Part shown: positions 44,975 to 52,798 of the stretch, one piece after another | How the letters are laid out: each line of letters opens with the position of its first letter | Numbering within the stretch: the stretch's first letter is position 1 | Assembly: GCF_029714945.1 (NCBI RefSeq) | Contig: NZ_CP121634.1 | Location: forward strand, 5,229,001-5,293,000 | Reading direction: 5' to 3' | Length of the DNA stretch: 64,000 bases | Source of the DNA: Bradyrhizobium sp. CIAT3101 | GTDB lineage: Bacteria > Pseudomonadota > Alphaproteobacteria > Rhizobiales > Xanthobacteraceae | Notes under the pieces: model-generated | Seen by the model: only the letters and a program-made list of their open reading frames with translations | What the model was told of the DNA's origin: nothing | Databases searched by the model: none | Translations under genes and position numbers: made by a program

Positions 44975-45445
44975 TCAACGCTTATTCGCGCTGCCCGCCT
45001 GCGTGTTGCGCAGCAGATTGTCGCGCAGCCGGCTTACGGTCTTCTGCACCACCGGAAATTCGTCGCCGAGGCCCGTCGCATCGACCACGGATTCGCCGAG
45101 ATCCTGCTCGATCAGCTTCCTTCCGGCCGGGGTCAGGCTGACCCGCACTTGCCGCTCATCCGCGGGATCGCGGTGGCGCTTGATGAAGCCCACCTGCTCC
45201 AGCTTTTTCAGGATCGGCGTCAGCGTGTTGGATTCCAGAAACAGTTTTTCGCCGAGCGCGCTGACCGTCAGCTCATCCTCGTCCGATAGCGCCACCATGG
45301 CGATGTACTGGGTGTAGGTCAGGCCGACCTTGTCCAGCAGCGGCTTGTAGGCACGGCCGAAGGCCAGATTGGCCGAATAGACGGCAAAGCACAGGAAATT
45401 CGAGAGTTTTCGGCCTTTGTCGGCGGTTTTGGGGGAACGGGCCAT
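44975..45445 (-). CDS. ohrR: Organic-hydroperoxide sensor OhrR (MarR family)
   Basis: OhrR is a MarR-type dimeric repressor that releases ohr when its N-terminal Cys is oxidised by organic hydroperoxides. Cys19 sits in SNFLCFAVYSANLAFGRAY, the OhrR-specific setting, and the winged helix reads LTVSALGEKLFLESNTLTPILKKLEQ. The 156-residue protein starts at ATG 45445. It is divergent to ohr, and two operator palindromes stand in the 143-base gap. Confidence 0.95.
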   Translation of the reverse strand: MARSPKTADKGRKLSNFLCFAVYSANLAFGRAYKPLLDKVGLTYTQYIAMVALSDEDELTVSALGEKLFLESNTLTPILKKLEQVGFIKRHRDPADERQVRVSLTPAGRKLIEQDLGESVVDATGLGDEFPVVQKTVSRLRDNLLRNTQAGSANKR

Positions 45446-45488
45446 TGGAACCTCCGCAATTCGTGATCCGCAATCCATATAAATCGTA

Positions 45489-45559
45489 TCCGATTAAATC
45501 GGAAGAGCTTGACCGGCGGACGCGCGAGGTTTATTTCGCATCGTACCCGATTGGATCGG
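45489..45559 (+). promoter_or_regulatory. Two OhrR operators between ohrR and ohr
   Basis: TCCGATTAAATCGGA (45489-45503) is a perfect palindrome with one central base. CCGATTGGATCGG (45547-45559) has perfect five-base arms round three bases. They are 44 bases apart in the ohrR-ohr gap. The sequences share the core CCGATT...ATCGG, and control of both genes by OhrR fits the known two-gene system. Confidence 0.8.
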
Positions 45560-45588
45560 ACACGATCAAAATGGAAAGGACGATCGCC

Positions 45589-45990
45589 ATGACCACCGCT
45601 GCAAAGGTTCTCTTCACCGGCAAGACCCACGTCACCGCAGGCCATCAGGGCGCTGCGCGCTCGCAGGACGGCCAACTCGACATCAAGCTGCCGCAGCCGC
45701 ACCCGGCTGCGGAGAACCTGTTCGCCGCCGCATGGTCGGCCTGCTATCTCGGCGCCATCGGCCTCGCCGCCGCCCAGCGTAAGGTCAAGCTGCCGGAAGA
45801 GCCCTCGGTCGACACCGCGATCGATCTGAATAACGCCAACGGCGCCTTCTTCCTGCGCGCACGTCTCGACGTCCGCGTCCCCGGCGTCGATCGCGCAGTT
45901 GCGCAGGAGTTGATCGAGGCCGCGCACGGCATCTGCCCTTACTCCAAGGCCGTCCACGGCAACATCGAAGTGACCACCACCCTCGTCTGA
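45589..45990 (+). CDS. ohr: Organic hydroperoxide resistance protein Ohr
   Basis: Ohr is a dithiol peroxidase of the OsmC superfamily that reduces fatty-acid and other organic hydroperoxides using lipoylated proteins. The 133-residue protein has both catalytic Cys: Cys52 in WSACYLGAIGLA and Cys116 in HGICPYSKAVHGN. ATG 45589 has AAGGA eight bases upstream; ATG 45571 would extend by six residues. It is divergent from ohrR. A secreted cupin gene follows 70 bases later. Confidence 0.96.
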   Translation: MTTAAKVLFTGKTHVTAGHQGAARSQDGQLDIKLPQPHPAAENLFAAAWSACYLGAIGLAAAQRKVKLPEEPSVDTAIDLNNANGAFFLRARLDVRVPGVDRAVAQELIEAAHGICPYSKAVHGNIEVTTTLV

Positions 45991-46060
45991 CACACCCCGA
46001 CGCGGCCCGGCCGAAGAACGGCCGGGCGCGCGGCGCGGATCATCAATCCGGGAGCCGACC

Positions 46061-46477
46061 ATGACCAACTCTTTCCTGCGAACCGTGCGCGTGCTTGCGA
46101 GTGCAGCCGTACTCGCGACCAACCTCGTCACGCTGCCTGCCGCGGCGGCCCAGCCGGCCGGCGTTACCCGCACCGACCTCCAGCGTCACGATCTCAGCGC
46201 GCCCGGCCGCGAGGCCGTCCAGGTGCGTGTCGATCTCGCCCCGGGCGTCGCGTTTGGCCGGCACAGCCATCCGGGCGAAGAGATCATCTATGTGCTGGCC
46301 GGCTCCATCGAATACGACCTCGACGGTAAACCGCCGGTGACGTTGAAGACCGGCGATGTCCTCTTCATCCCTGCCGGAACGATTCATGCCGCGAAGAACG
46401 CCGGCGACGTGTCCGCGAGCGAGCTTGCGACCTATATCGTCGAAAAGGACAAGCCCCTGCTGACGATCGCGAAGTGA
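46061..46477 (+). CDS. Secreted cupin-domain protein
   Basis: A 138-residue exported protein: signal peptide with cleavage after AAAAQ near residue 30, then one cupin_2 domain. Metal-ligand His and Glu lie in GRHSHPGEEIIYVLAGSIEY and GTIHAAKN. The domain is complete, and a metal ion is expected. It follows ohr in the same direction by 70 bases and may share its induction; the substrate is unknown. Confidence 0.88.
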   Translation: MTNSFLRTVRVLASAAVLATNLVTLPAAAAQPAGVTRTDLQRHDLSAPGREAVQVRVDLAPGVAFGRHSHPGEEIIYVLAGSIEYDLDGKPPVTLKTGDVLFIPAGTIHAAKNAGDVSASELATYIVEKDKPLLTIAK

Positions 46478-46498
46478 ACACGATTGACCAGGGCACGA

Positions 46499-46518
46499 TA
46501 TCTGACTAAAGTCAGATA
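46499..46518 (+). promoter_or_regulatory. Perfect palindrome touching the MarR-GNAT start codon
   Basis: TATCTGAC (46499-46506) and GTCAGATA (46511-46518) are perfect arms separated by four bases. The next base, 46519, is the A of the start codon. This is a MarR-type operator by form. It leaves no room for a ribosome site, so the mRNA may be leaderless or the true start may be later. Confidence 0.7.
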
Positions 46519-47391
46519 ATGCTCGATCCCGTCTCCCGCGTCCGCCGCTTCAACCGTGCCGTGACTTCCGCCGTCGGCGCGCTCGACAATTCATTCCTCG
46601 GGCGCGGCCGGCCGCTGGGCGCGGCGCGCGTGCTCAATGCGATCGGACAGGGACGCTCCGACGTCGGCGAGGCCCGCGACTATCTCGGCCTCGATTCCGG
46701 GCTGATGAGCCGGCTGTTGCGCAGCCTGGAAGATGAAGGCCTGATCGAAACACATCCGCACGAGGACGATGCGCGGCGCCGCGTGGCCAGCCTGACCCGC
46801 GCCGGCAAGCGCGAATTCGCAGCCTATGAAGCGCTGTCCAACACGCAGGCCGAAGGCTTTCTCGCCCGCAATGGGCAGCGCGAAGCACTGCTCGCGGCGA
46901 TGGATCTGATTGCGTCTGCGCTGACGCGCGACCGTATCGCGCTTGCCGAGATGGATCCGCGCAGCGACGAGGCGCGCTATTGCCTCAGGGAATATTATGC
47001 CGAGCTCGGGCGCCGCTTCAAACAGGGATTTGACGTCTCGCTGTCGCGCGACCCCGATGCCAAGGACATGCGCCGGCCCCGCGGCAGCTTCATCGTCGCC
47101 ATGTCGGATACGTTACCGATCGGCTGCGTCGGGTTGAAGGGAACCGATCATGGCTATGCCGAGATCAAGCGGCTGTGGGTCGCACCCGCCGCGCGCGGAT
47201 TGGGCCTCGGCAAGCGCCTGATGGATGCCGCCGAGGATGCCGCGCGCACGCTCGGCATCGCGCTGCTGCGGCTCGACACCAACAGCGCGCTCTCCGAGGC
47301 CGGCCAGCTCTACCGCACCACCGGCTGGCGCGAAATCCCGCGCTTCAACGACGACCCGTATCCGGATCTGTTCTTCGAAAAACCCTTGTGA
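46519..47391 (+). CDS. MarR-GNAT fusion protein
   Basis: A 290-residue fusion of an N-terminal MarR-type winged helix (about 1-150; SVARFNRAV-like start VSRVRRFNRAVTSAVGALD, then YLGLDSGLMSRLLRSLEDEG) and a C-terminal GNAT acetyltransferase (about 150-290; IKRLWVAPAARGLGLGKRLM). Such fusions are widespread; transcription control and acetylation by one chain are known only in part. A perfect palindrome abuts the start codon and suggests self-control. Confidence 0.9.
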   Translation: MLDPVSRVRRFNRAVTSAVGALDNSFLGRGRPLGAARVLNAIGQGRSDVGEARDYLGLDSGLMSRLLRSLEDEGLIETHPHEDDARRRVASLTRAGKREFAAYEALSNTQAEGFLARNGQREALLAAMDLIASALTRDRIALAEMDPRSDEARYCLREYYAELGRRFKQGFDVSLSRDPDAKDMRRPRGSFIVAMSDTLPIGCVGLKGTDHGYAEIKRLWVAPAARGLGLGKRLMDAAEDAARTLGIALLRLDTNSALSEAGQLYRTTGWREIPRFNDDPYPDLFFEKPL

Positions 47392-47447
47392 GCGGCACGC
47401 CGATTCCCCTGCTCCCGCGTTAGGCCCGGAGCCGCAGGAGCATCGCC

Positions 47448-47834
47448 ATGACGCCAGCCGAACTCGCCGACATCTATCGCGACTACATCGCCTGCCTGAA
47501 CCGGCAGGATTGGCCTGCACTCGGGCAATTTGTACATGACGAGGTCACCCACAATGCGTGGCCCCTCGGGCTCGCGGGTTATCGTGCCATGCTGGAGCGG
47601 GATTTTCGCGAGATCCCGGATCTGCATTTCAACATCAAGCTTCTGATCTCCGAACCGCCGCGCATTGCCAGCCGATTGAAATTCGATTGCAAACCGGTCG
47701 GAAACTTCCTCGGACTGGCCGTCAACGGCAAGCGCGTCTCCTTCTGCGAAAACGTGTTCTACGAATTCGACGACGGAAGGATCCGGCAGGTGTGGTCGCT
47801 CGTCGACAAGGCAGCAATCGAGGCGCAGCTCTGA
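47448..47834 (+). CDS. SnoaL-like (NTF2 fold) protein
   Basis: A 128-residue SnoaL-type protein of the NTF2-like fold. It reads DIYRDYIACLNRQDWPAL, HDEVTHNA and FREIPDLHFNIKLLISEPP, and ends in FYEFDDGRIRQVWSLVDKAA. Members include polyketide cyclases and isomerases, but most are of unknown substrate. It starts 56 bases after the MarR-GNAT gene, possibly in the same transcript. Confidence 0.88.
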   Translation: MTPAELADIYRDYIACLNRQDWPALGQFVHDEVTHNAWPLGLAGYRAMLERDFREIPDLHFNIKLLISEPPRIASRLKFDCKPVGNFLGLAVNGKRVSFCENVFYEFDDGRIRQVWSLVDKAAIEAQL

Positions 47835-47852
47835 GGCTGCGCCTCGATCCGC

Positions 47853-49079
47853 TCAGGCCGCCACTGGTGCCGGCGCGGGCTCGCTTTGCGGCTTCGGAAA
47901 GGGCCGGAACGTCATCGCCATCAGGAACGCGCCGAGACCCATCGCCCAGGAGCCGATATAGAGCCAGGCGTAGCTGGAAAACGCGTCGTAGATCATGCCG
48001 CCGGCGAGCGGGCCCGTTGCCATGCCGAGACTACCCGCCATCGCGGTGCCGCCGATCACGGTACCCATCATCTTGAGCGGAAAGTTCTCGCGGATGATCA
48101 CCGCATAGAGCGGCATGGTGCCGGCATAGATGAAGCCGAACACCGTCGCCACCATGTAGAAGGTCGTGAGCTGATGGGCGAAGACATAGGCAAGCGCGCC
48201 GAAAGCTTGCGCGAGCAGGCCGCCGACCAGCACGCGCTTGGCGCCCAGGCGATCGCCCATCAGGCCGAATGCGATACGGCCGCCGAGACCCGCCAGTCCC
48301 TCGACACTGTAGATCGTCACCGCCGAGATCAGCGGGATGCCGCAACTGACGGCATAGCTGACGGTGTGAATGATCGGACCGGAATGCGTGGCGCAGCAGA
48401 AGAAATTGGTCGCGATCAGGATCAGGAATTGCGGCGAGCGCAGCGCTTCGCCCACCGTCATCTCGGATTGCGGGCCACCCGGCCCCGCTGCGCCGACCGG
48501 CGGATGCGCAAGCGCCGGCGGACGGCGGACCAAAAGCGCGACCGGGATCATGATGACGGCGACCACCAGCGACACGATCTGCATCGCGGTGCGCCAGTCG
48601 TGATGCGACACGAGCCAAGCCGCGAGCGGCGCCATCGTCATCGGCGCCACGCCCATGCCGGCCGACACCAGCGAGACCGCAAGGCCGCGATGGGTGTCGA
48701 ACCAGCCGGTGACGGTCGCCATCATCGGCGCGAAGATCGCGGCGCAGGAAGCGCCGACCAAAAGGCCGAACACGAACTGGAACACGATCAGTGAGGTCGC
48801 GTGGCTCGCGGCGAACAGGCTCAGCGCCAACACGACCGATCCCGTCAGCACCACCGGCAGCGGACCAAACTTATCCGTCAACGAGCCCCAGGCCATGCTC
48901 GTGAAGGCCATCGCCAGAAAACCGATCGTCATCGCGCTGGAGATGCCGGTCACCGACCAGCCGGTGTCCTTGGCGATCGGCTGCAGGAACACCGGCAGCG
49001 AAAACATGCCGCCGATCGCGACGCAGCCAAGCAGGCCGCCGGCGGCGACGATCACCCAGCGATAAGAGGAAGAAGTCAT
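47853..49079 (-). CDS. MFS transporter, MCT/OFA-like
   Basis: A 408-residue, 12-helix major facilitator, similar to the monocarboxylate or oxalate/formate antiporter-like group. Motif A is AWGSLTDKFGPLPVVL, and the central loop contains HPPVGAAGPGG before the second half. SGPIIHTVSYAVSCGIPL lies in helix 7 with the repeat GGRIAFGLMGDRLGAKRVL. The substrate is unknown. It starts at ATG 49079 with GGGAG upstream, divergent from a cupin gene. Confidence 0.88.
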   Translation of the reverse strand: MTSSSYRWVIVAAGGLLGCVAIGGMFSLPVFLQPIAKDTGWSVTGISSAMTIGFLAMAFTSMAWGSLTDKFGPLPVVLTGSVVLALSLFAASHATSLIVFQFVFGLLVGASCAAIFAPMMATVTGWFDTHRGLAVSLVSAGMGVAPMTMAPLAAWLVSHHDWRTAMQIVSLVVAVIMIPVALLVRRPPALAHPPVGAAGPGGPQSEMTVGEALRSPQFLILIATNFFCCATHSGPIIHTVSYAVSCGIPLISAVTIYSVEGLAGLGGRIAFGLMGDRLGAKRVLVGGLLAQAFGALAYVFAHQLTTFYMVATVFGFIYAGTMPLYAVIIRENFPLKMMGTVIGGTAMAGSLGMATGPLAGGMIYDAFSSYAWLYIGSWAMGLGAFLMAMTFRPFPKPQSEPAPAPVAA

Positions 49080-49263
49080 TTTTGTCTCCCGTCAGGTCTG
49101 TCTGGGTGGAAGACGAATGGAAATGGGGAAAGCAGACAGGGCGACCCTACTTTATTTCGCAAGCTATCACGACTGCCGACAGCGCATGGTTCCGCGGCGG
49201 ATGCCTCTGGTGCGCCCCGCGCACGCTGCCTATGTGCTGGCAGCAGATGTCAGGAAGTCATGC

Positions 49264-49725
49264 ATGCCGAAAATCGACGTCGCCACCGTTCCGGCCCGCA
49301 AGGGCTCCGGTTATCCCGCGCCCTTCGACGCCCCTTGTGCGGAGCGCATCCGCAAGCGGCTCGGCAATGCCGGGGGCCTTTCCGATTTCGGCGTCAATCT
49401 GATGCGACTGCCGCCTGGCAACTGGTCGAGCCAGCGGCATTGGCATTCGCATGAGGACGAATTCGTCTATGTGCTCGAAGGCGAAGTGACCCTCGTCGAA
49501 GACGAATGCGAAACGGTGCTGCGCGCCGGCGACTGCGCGGCCTTCCCGAAAGACAGCGGCAACGGCCATCACATGATCAACCGGTCGGACGCGATTGCCG
49601 TCTATCTCGAGGTGGGCTCACGCGCGCCCGAGGACCTCACGACCTGCTCCGACATCGACATGATGAGCGCCAATTCCGATGGACGGTTCGTGCACAAGGA
49701 CGGCACGCCCTATCCGGACAGGTAA
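49264..49725 (+). CDS. Cupin-domain protein
   Basis: A 153-residue cytoplasmic cupin. The first motif reads SSQRHWHSHEDEFVYVLEGEV, with His, His and Glu as metal ligands, and the second includes GDCAAFPKDSGNGHHMIN. The C-terminus (YLEVGSRAPEDLTTCSDID) is typical of the small mannose-6-phosphate isomerase-like cupins. ATG 49264 has AGGAAG upstream; a longer frame from 49117 is unlikely. Divergent from the MFS gene. Confidence 0.88.
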   Translation: MPKIDVATVPARKGSGYPAPFDAPCAERIRKRLGNAGGLSDFGVNLMRLPPGNWSSQRHWHSHEDEFVYVLEGEVTLVEDECETVLRAGDCAAFPKDSGNGHHMINRSDAIAVYLEVGSRAPEDLTTCSDIDMMSANSDGRFVHKDGTPYPDR

Positions 49726-49797
49726 GCCGAGAGCTTACAGGAAGTGCCTTTTCGAAAGCGAACCACCCGGCGATCCATTCGATCCAGCAGCATCGGA

Positions 49798-50283
49798 TCA
49801 CGGCGCCCCCCGCGCTTCCTCCACGACGCGCTTGAGGACCGGAAGGGTCGCTCGCCAATAGAAAGCGACATGCTTCGCCCCGGACTCCTCGCCGATTTCC
49901 CAGCCCGGGCCCTTCCGCACCGGTGATGGTGGCACGCTCTGTTCCACCGTCAAGATCGTCTCCGCGCCCTCGTCACCCTGCTTGGACTCGAGCGTCATGG
50001 TGACGGTCGAATAGCATTCCGCACGATCCGGCAGACCGGACACGCTGGACCAATAGGTGTATTGCAGCAGCGCGTGCGGCTGGACCTGAACGACCTGCCC
50101 TTTGTCCCGATAACGTCTCGGTCCGATGATCGCCTCGATCTCGATCAGGTCGCCGGTCTGCCAACCGGTCCTAAAGTGGGCATTGCGCCATTGGTCCCCG
50201 GCATCGCGACCGGTCAGGGCCGCCCACACATCCCGCGGTTCGGCTGCAATGCTGATCGACTGAAGCACCGTATGAAACGACAC
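49798..50283 (-). CDS. SRPBCC (AHSA1/START-like) family protein
   Basis: A 161-residue SRPBCC-fold protein of the AHSA1 type. The fold begins SISIAAEPRDVWAALTGRDAG, continues with QWRNAHFRTGWQTGDLIEIE and ends in a long C-terminal helix (FYWRATLPVLKRVVEEA). Such proteins bind hydrophobic ligands; the partner is unknown. It follows the alpha/beta hydrolase gene by 19 bases in one direction. Confidence 0.86.
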   Translation of the reverse strand: MSFHTVLQSISIAAEPRDVWAALTGRDAGDQWRNAHFRTGWQTGDLIEIEAIIGPRRYRDKGQVVQVQPHALLQYTYWSSVSGLPDRAECYSTVTMTLESKQGDEGAETILTVEQSVPPSPVRKGPGWEIGEESGAKHVAFYWRATLPVLKRVVEEARGAP

Positions 50284-50302
50284 AGATTGACCTGCCCCTC
50301 AT

Positions 50303-50836
50303 CTAGATCCGCGCATCAAATTCCATGAGTATCTGACGCCCTTCCGGCCAGTCGCCGAGATTGCTCCCGCCATTGATGTGGCCCCTCGCGCCGATGTTGA
50401 CGAGATCGCTGCCCCACTGCCCTGCTCTTGCTTCCACATACCGCAGCGACGCGTAAGGGTCGTTGCTGCTGGCCACGATCAACGAGGGAAAACGAAGACG
50501 TTCTTCCGGTACGGATGCGAACGCGGCGGCCTCGACAGGAAACGCCGGAGACCGCGGATCGGGAACGGCAACCAGAAGCGCTCCCTTCACCGGCGCGGAC
50601 ATCTGTTTTTGCCAATGCGCAACGAGTAGGCAGGCCAGGCTGTGAGCCACGAGCACCGGCGGCGTTGTCGCCGCGCCGACGGCCCGATCCAGGGCCGCGA
50701 TCCAGTCGACCAGATCAGGTTGCTCCCAACTGGCCGGAGCGAAACGGCGGATCGCAGGATCAGCCAGCTCCCAACGGCTTTGCCAATGGGCTTCGCCGGA
50801 GTTGCCAATGCCCGGCAAATGAATGAATTCCGTCAC
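50303..50836 (-). CDS. RBBP9/YdeN-type alpha/beta hydrolase
   Basis: A 177-residue serine hydrolase of the RBBP9/YdeN family. The nucleophile is in VAHSLACLLVAHW, the Asp in VASSNDPYASL, and the His in GARGHINGGSNLGDWPEG. GTG 50836 is preferred because GAGAGG lies six bases upstream and the protein then begins directly at FIHLPGIGNSG; the frame is open to 50875. The substrate is unknown. It is divergent from the lrp gene. Confidence 0.86.
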   Translation of the reverse strand: MTEFIHLPGIGNSGEAHWQSRWELADPAIRRFAPASWEQPDLVDWIAALDRAVGAATTPPVLVAHSLACLLVAHWQKQMSAPVKGALLVAVPDPRSPAFPVEAAAFASVPEERLRFPSLIVASSNDPYASLRYVEARAGQWGSDLVNIGARGHINGGSNLGDWPEGRQILMEFDARI

Positions 50837-50946
50837 GCCTGACCTCTCGTCTTTCATCACGCTGGCGTGGAGCATGGCGATTTACAACCGCAGACGGAAT
50901 TGGCATTCATCGGAAAGCGACGCACAATTCCGATAGATTAGAGGTC

Positions 50947-51423
50947 ATGACGCGAAGCCAAGAGTTTCATCCCGTTCTCGATCCGACCGATATCGCGATC
51001 ATCGAAACGCTGCAGGACGATGGCCGCATCAGCGTCTCGGAATTGGGCAGAAAGGTCGGCCTGTCCCAGCCGGCCACCTCGGAACGGCTGAAGCGGCTGG
51101 AGGAGCGCGGGATCATCAAGGCCTATCGCGCCGTCATCGATCCGGCCGCGGTCGGCCTCCACATGATGGCCATCATCCGGCTGCGGACGACGCACGAGCA
51201 CATCAAGGCCTGCCTGAAGCAGTTTGCGGAGATGCCTGAGATCATCGAGGTCCTGAGGTTGACCGGAGAGGATTGCTTTCACCTCAAGGTGATGGTGCCC
51301 TCGCCGGCGGAGCTCGAGAGTATCGTCGATGCGATTGCCCGATATGGTTCGGTCACGACGGCGATCGTGCTGCGGAGCGAACCGCCGAAGCGTATCGGGC
51401 GTGAGCTGATCCAAAGGAGCTAG
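50947..51423 (+). CDS. Lrp/AsnC family regulator
   Basis: A 158-residue Lrp/AsnC-type regulator. The helix-turn-helix reads ETLQDDGRISVSELGRKVG and PATSERLKRLEERGIIKAY; the RAM domain contains VLRLTGEDCFHLKVMVPS. These proteins bind amino acids and form dimers to octamers. It is divergent from the hydrolase gene and probably controls its own promoter in 50837-50946. Ligand unknown. Confidence 0.93.
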   Translation: MTRSQEFHPVLDPTDIAIIETLQDDGRISVSELGRKVGLSQPATSERLKRLEERGIIKAYRAVIDPAAVGLHMMAIIRLRTTHEHIKACLKQFAEMPEIIEVLRLTGEDCFHLKVMVPSPAELESIVDAIARYGSVTTAIVLRSEPPKRIGRELIQRS

Positions 51424-51448
51424 CGCAGGATTTGACAGTCCGATCGCA

Positions 51449-52039
51449 TCACCCCTGCTGCATCCGCCTTGCGCGCCGCCGCCAGTCGCTCACGGTGAGC
51501 CATACGGCCGAGACCAGGAAGTAGAGCGCACCGACGCCGGCATAGCCCGCGACGTTTGCGATCGACGGGGACATCGGCGTCGTCGCCTGAAAGATGAAGA
51601 AGCCGCCGGCGAGCGCCGACTGACCGCCGCTGAGCACCATCGCCCATTGCGCGCCAAAACTTTTCCAGCGCCGGACCGCGGTCCCCAGCTGGAGCAAGCC
51701 GGACAGGATCGCCCAGGCGCCGAAGACGCCGAGCACCCCGTTCATGCTCGTTTGCAGGGCCACGATGACCGCGACTGATGTCGCGAGGCTGACCGCAACG
51801 TTCAGCGCCTGCGTACGATTTTGCGCGAGCCCGCCGCTGCGCAGAGCGTCCACGAAATTGGCCGCGGCGTCCCACGCCGGATAGAGCACGAGCAACGCGC
51901 CGGCGATCGCCGGAGACGACGATGCGACGGCAATCGCGGCAACGACCCAGGCAACGGAGAAGGCCGCGCGGAGGAAGTAATATTGCTTGAGCCATTGCTC
52001 GCGATCGTCACGAACGAGATCCGTTTGAAGATGAGCCAT
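51449..52039 (-). CDS. DUF308-like membrane protein
   Basis: A 196-residue membrane protein with about six helices in three pairs, similar in shape to the HdeD/DUF308 family. The N-terminus reads MAHLQTDLVRDDREQWLKQYYF before the first helix. ATG 52039 is preferred since AGGA is nine bases upstream; ATG 52048 touches it. The promoter carries a close copy of the operator found before the tetR gene at 52137-52721, so the TetR protein probably represses this gene. Confidence 0.78.
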   Translation of the reverse strand: MAHLQTDLVRDDREQWLKQYYFLRAAFSVAWVVAAIAVASSSPAIAGALLVLYPAWDAAANFVDALRSGGLAQNRTQALNVAVSLATSVAVIVALQTSMNGVLGVFGAWAILSGLLQLGTAVRRWKSFGAQWAMVLSGGQSALAGGFFIFQATTPMSPSIANVAGYAGVGALYFLVSAVWLTVSDWRRRARRMQQG

Positions 52040-52055
52040 TGCTTTCATTCCTTTA

Positions 52056-52071
52056 CCTACTAGTTGGTAGT
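52056..52071 (-). promoter_or_regulatory. TetR operator before DUF308-like gene
   Basis: CCTACTA-GT-TGGTAGT (52056-52071) is a 16-base near-palindrome that differs at two positions from the perfect site at 52734-52749 and keeps the same central GT. It sits 17 bases upstream of the start of the DUF308-like gene. Confidence 0.75.
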
Positions 52072-52136
52072 TATTTTACGCAGCAAGACGCTCCGCCCCG
52101 ATACCTGCGGGCGCCGCTGTCGTCTCGTCGATGTCC

Positions 52137-52721
52137 TCAGTGCTTCGTGGAGAGCCGCTCCAGCAGCGGCGCGGTGATCACACCGAACATCCTGGGATCG
52201 CCATAGGCACGTGCCGATAGCATCGCGCCATGAATGGTCGCCATGAACCCTTCAGCCTCGACCCGGGCCGCGCCGGAGAGTTTCAGCTGCCCCTTCCGCT
52301 TGCCGCGCTCCATCACCGACGTCAGCCAGGACGCCAGCGAACGGAAATGCGAGCGGACTTCGAGCGCCACCTCCTCCGGCAGGATCGGGAGTTCGCTGGC
52401 GAGCAGCGCGCAGACGCAGAAGGGCGCCGTTGCATCGCCGATGCACGCTTCCCAATACGCCACGTAGCCTTTGAGCTGCTCGCGCGGGTCCGGAACATTG
52501 CGCTCGAGCGCCGCCAGCCCTGCTTCGGCCTCCTCGCGATAGCGCGACACCAGGGTGCGGACCAGATCGACCTTGCTGGCGAAATGGTGGTGGATGCTCG
52601 GCTTGCGGATGCCGACGATGTCGGCGACGTCGGCATAGCTGAAGCCGTTGTAGCCGCCCGCGATGATCAACGTGCGGGCGCAAGCCAGGATGTCGGCGGC
52701 GGTCGAGGAAACATTGGTCAT
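52137..52721 (-). CDS. TetR family regulator
   Basis: A 194-residue TetR-type repressor. The helix-turn-helix contains LIIAGGYNGFSYADVADIVG and RKPSIHHHFASKVDLVRTL. The C-terminal domain resembles the QacR/TetR_C group with VCALLASELPILPEEVALEV. Matching operators lie before its own gene and before the DUF308-like gene, so it governs both; the deformylase-like gene is divergent from the same gap. The inducer is unknown. Confidence 0.93.
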   Translation of the reverse strand: MTNVSSTAADILACARTLIIAGGYNGFSYADVADIVGIRKPSIHHHFASKVDLVRTLVSRYREEAEAGLAALERNVPDPREQLKGYVAYWEACIGDATAPFCVCALLASELPILPEEVALEVRSHFRSLASWLTSVMERGKRKGQLKLSGAARVEAEGFMATIHGAMLSARAYGDPRMFGVITAPLLERLSTKH

Positions 52722-52733
52722 GACCCATGACTA

Positions 52734-52749
52734 CCTACCAGTTGGTAGG
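52734..52749. promoter_or_regulatory. Perfect TetR operator between tetR and the deformylase-like gene
   Basis: CCTACCA-GT-TGGTAGG (52734-52749) is a perfect 16-base palindrome with 7-base arms. It starts 13 bases upstream of the tetR start and 50 bases before the deformylase-like start, so it could control both divergent genes. The copy at 52056-52071 supports it as the site of this regulator. Confidence 0.8.
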
Positions 52750-52798
52750 GCGTCAAGCACCGGGTGCTTCACTCCCCCGTGAGTGGTAGGAGCCTCAA

